A program made the position numbers and the translations under genes. The notes beneath the pieces are model-generated. The model saw nothing but the letters and a program-made list of their open reading frames with translations. It was not told the DNA's origin and ran no database searches. From positions 1-7,307 of the forward strand of contig CANCKV010000151.1 in NCBI GenBank assembly GCA_947378615.1: a stretch of 7,307 nt of DNA. Direction: 5' to 3'. This document shows positions 6,965 to 7,307 of this stretch, in pieces; the stretch's first letter is position 1; each line of letters starts with the position of its first letter. The stretch comes from Chitinophagaceae bacterium. GTDB taxonomy: Bacteria > Bacteroidota > Bacteroidia > Chitinophagales > Chitinophagaceae.

Positions 6965-7307
6965 TCACCTTTATAAAATAAATCTCTATCAACTATTAAT
7001 AAAAGTGTAATAATAAGATTTTAAGTCCAAAATGTACTATTAATTGAAAATAACAATTAAGAAGTAATATTTAAATTAATTTATCTTGTAAATAACTCAC
7101 TTGAATAGAAAATTTTCGATGAATAAGTAATACTTTACCAATTCCTGACGTCAATTTGAATGCAAGTAAAGGATAAAAATCCAATTGTATTGAAGTAGCT
7201 TGTAATATTTTACTTCGAACATGCATTTTTAACATTTTATGCAAATCTTTTAAGAACTTTTAGCAATAAATACTACTCATTTATGCCCATTTGTTAATAA
7301 CTACAAT
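6965..7307. other. AT-rich upstream intergenic region
   Basis: About 340 bp of strongly AT-rich DNA before the gldK promoter candidate. Apart from the doubtful 54-codon frame I see no gene, tRNA, repeat array or hairpin terminator. Short perfect palindromes occur at 7108-7117 (GAAAATTTTC) and 7146-7153 (TGACGTCA), but neither has a run of T after it or a second copy nearby. The neighbouring upstream gene lies outside the window. Confidence 0.6.
7071..7235 (-). CDS. Doubtful small ORF upstream of gldK (54 aa)
   Basis: A 54-codon frame with ATG at 7233-7235 and TAA at 7071-7073. The product would begin MLKMHVRSKILQ and end SYLQDKLI; it is basic, with no clear signal peptide, membrane helix or known motif. 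The frame is open a few codons further upstream (to a TAA), so the start is uncertain. There is no ribosome-binding site or promoter I can support. It lies in the same direction as the operon and ends about 107 bp before the gldK promoter candidate. Chance open frames of this size are common in AT-rich DNA, so I list it only because it is the best coding candidate in an otherwise empty stretch. Confidence 0.15.
   Translation of the reverse strand: MLKMHVRSKILQATSIQLDFYPLLAFKLTSGIGKVLLIHRKFSIQVSYLQDKLI

Noticed and set aside
7108..7117. Palindrome GAAAATTTTC as an operator
   Set aside because: Single short copy more than 160 bp upstream of the promoter candidate, with no link to a known regulator.

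Overview
The window carries one seven-gene block, entirely on the minus strand, from a low-GC member of the Bacteroidota. It holds the core of the type IX secretion / gliding machine in the canonical order gldK-gldL-gldM-gldN (porK-L-M-N), followed by a TonB/Tol-type proton channel set, exbB-exbD-exbD. T9SS genes are known only from the Bacteroidota lineage. AT-rich spacers without Shine-Dalgarno sites and a TAnnTTTG-type promoter fit the same phylum. The four-helix ExbB and the two dissimilar ExbD proteins (one with a D-M-T-A-M-C-D motif) resemble what I recall from Chitinophagaceae/Sphingobacteriia-like genomes, but this finer placement is only a suggestion.

Layout, read from the right (transcription direction). 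Positions 6916-7307 are upstream DNA with no recognised gene; they hold a good promoter candidate (6936-6964) just before gldK and one doubtful 54-codon reading frame (7071-7235). Then come gldK (5638-6915), gldL (4821-5573), gldM (3219-4772), gldN (2161-3213), exbB (1274-2131), exbD copy 1 (597-1247) and exbD copy 2 (32-571). Spacers are 64, 48, 5, 29, 26 and 25 bp. None contains a convincing terminator or a second promoter, so a single transcript is likely. Only 31 bp remain after the last stop, so the operon may continue outside the window.

Working together: GldL and GldM form the inner-membrane, proton-driven motor whose GldM shaft crosses the periplasm to the ring made by the lipoprotein GldK and its partner GldN, powering export through the outer membrane. 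ExbB and ExbD belong to the same broad class of proton-driven stators but normally energise TonB-dependent outer-membrane uptake. Placing both motors in one apparent operon is the most notable feature of the window. It may reflect co-regulation of envelope energy devices or a functional link, and the sequence alone cannot separate these. Every gene is intact, and I see no mobile elements, CRISPR arrays, RNA genes or broken genes.
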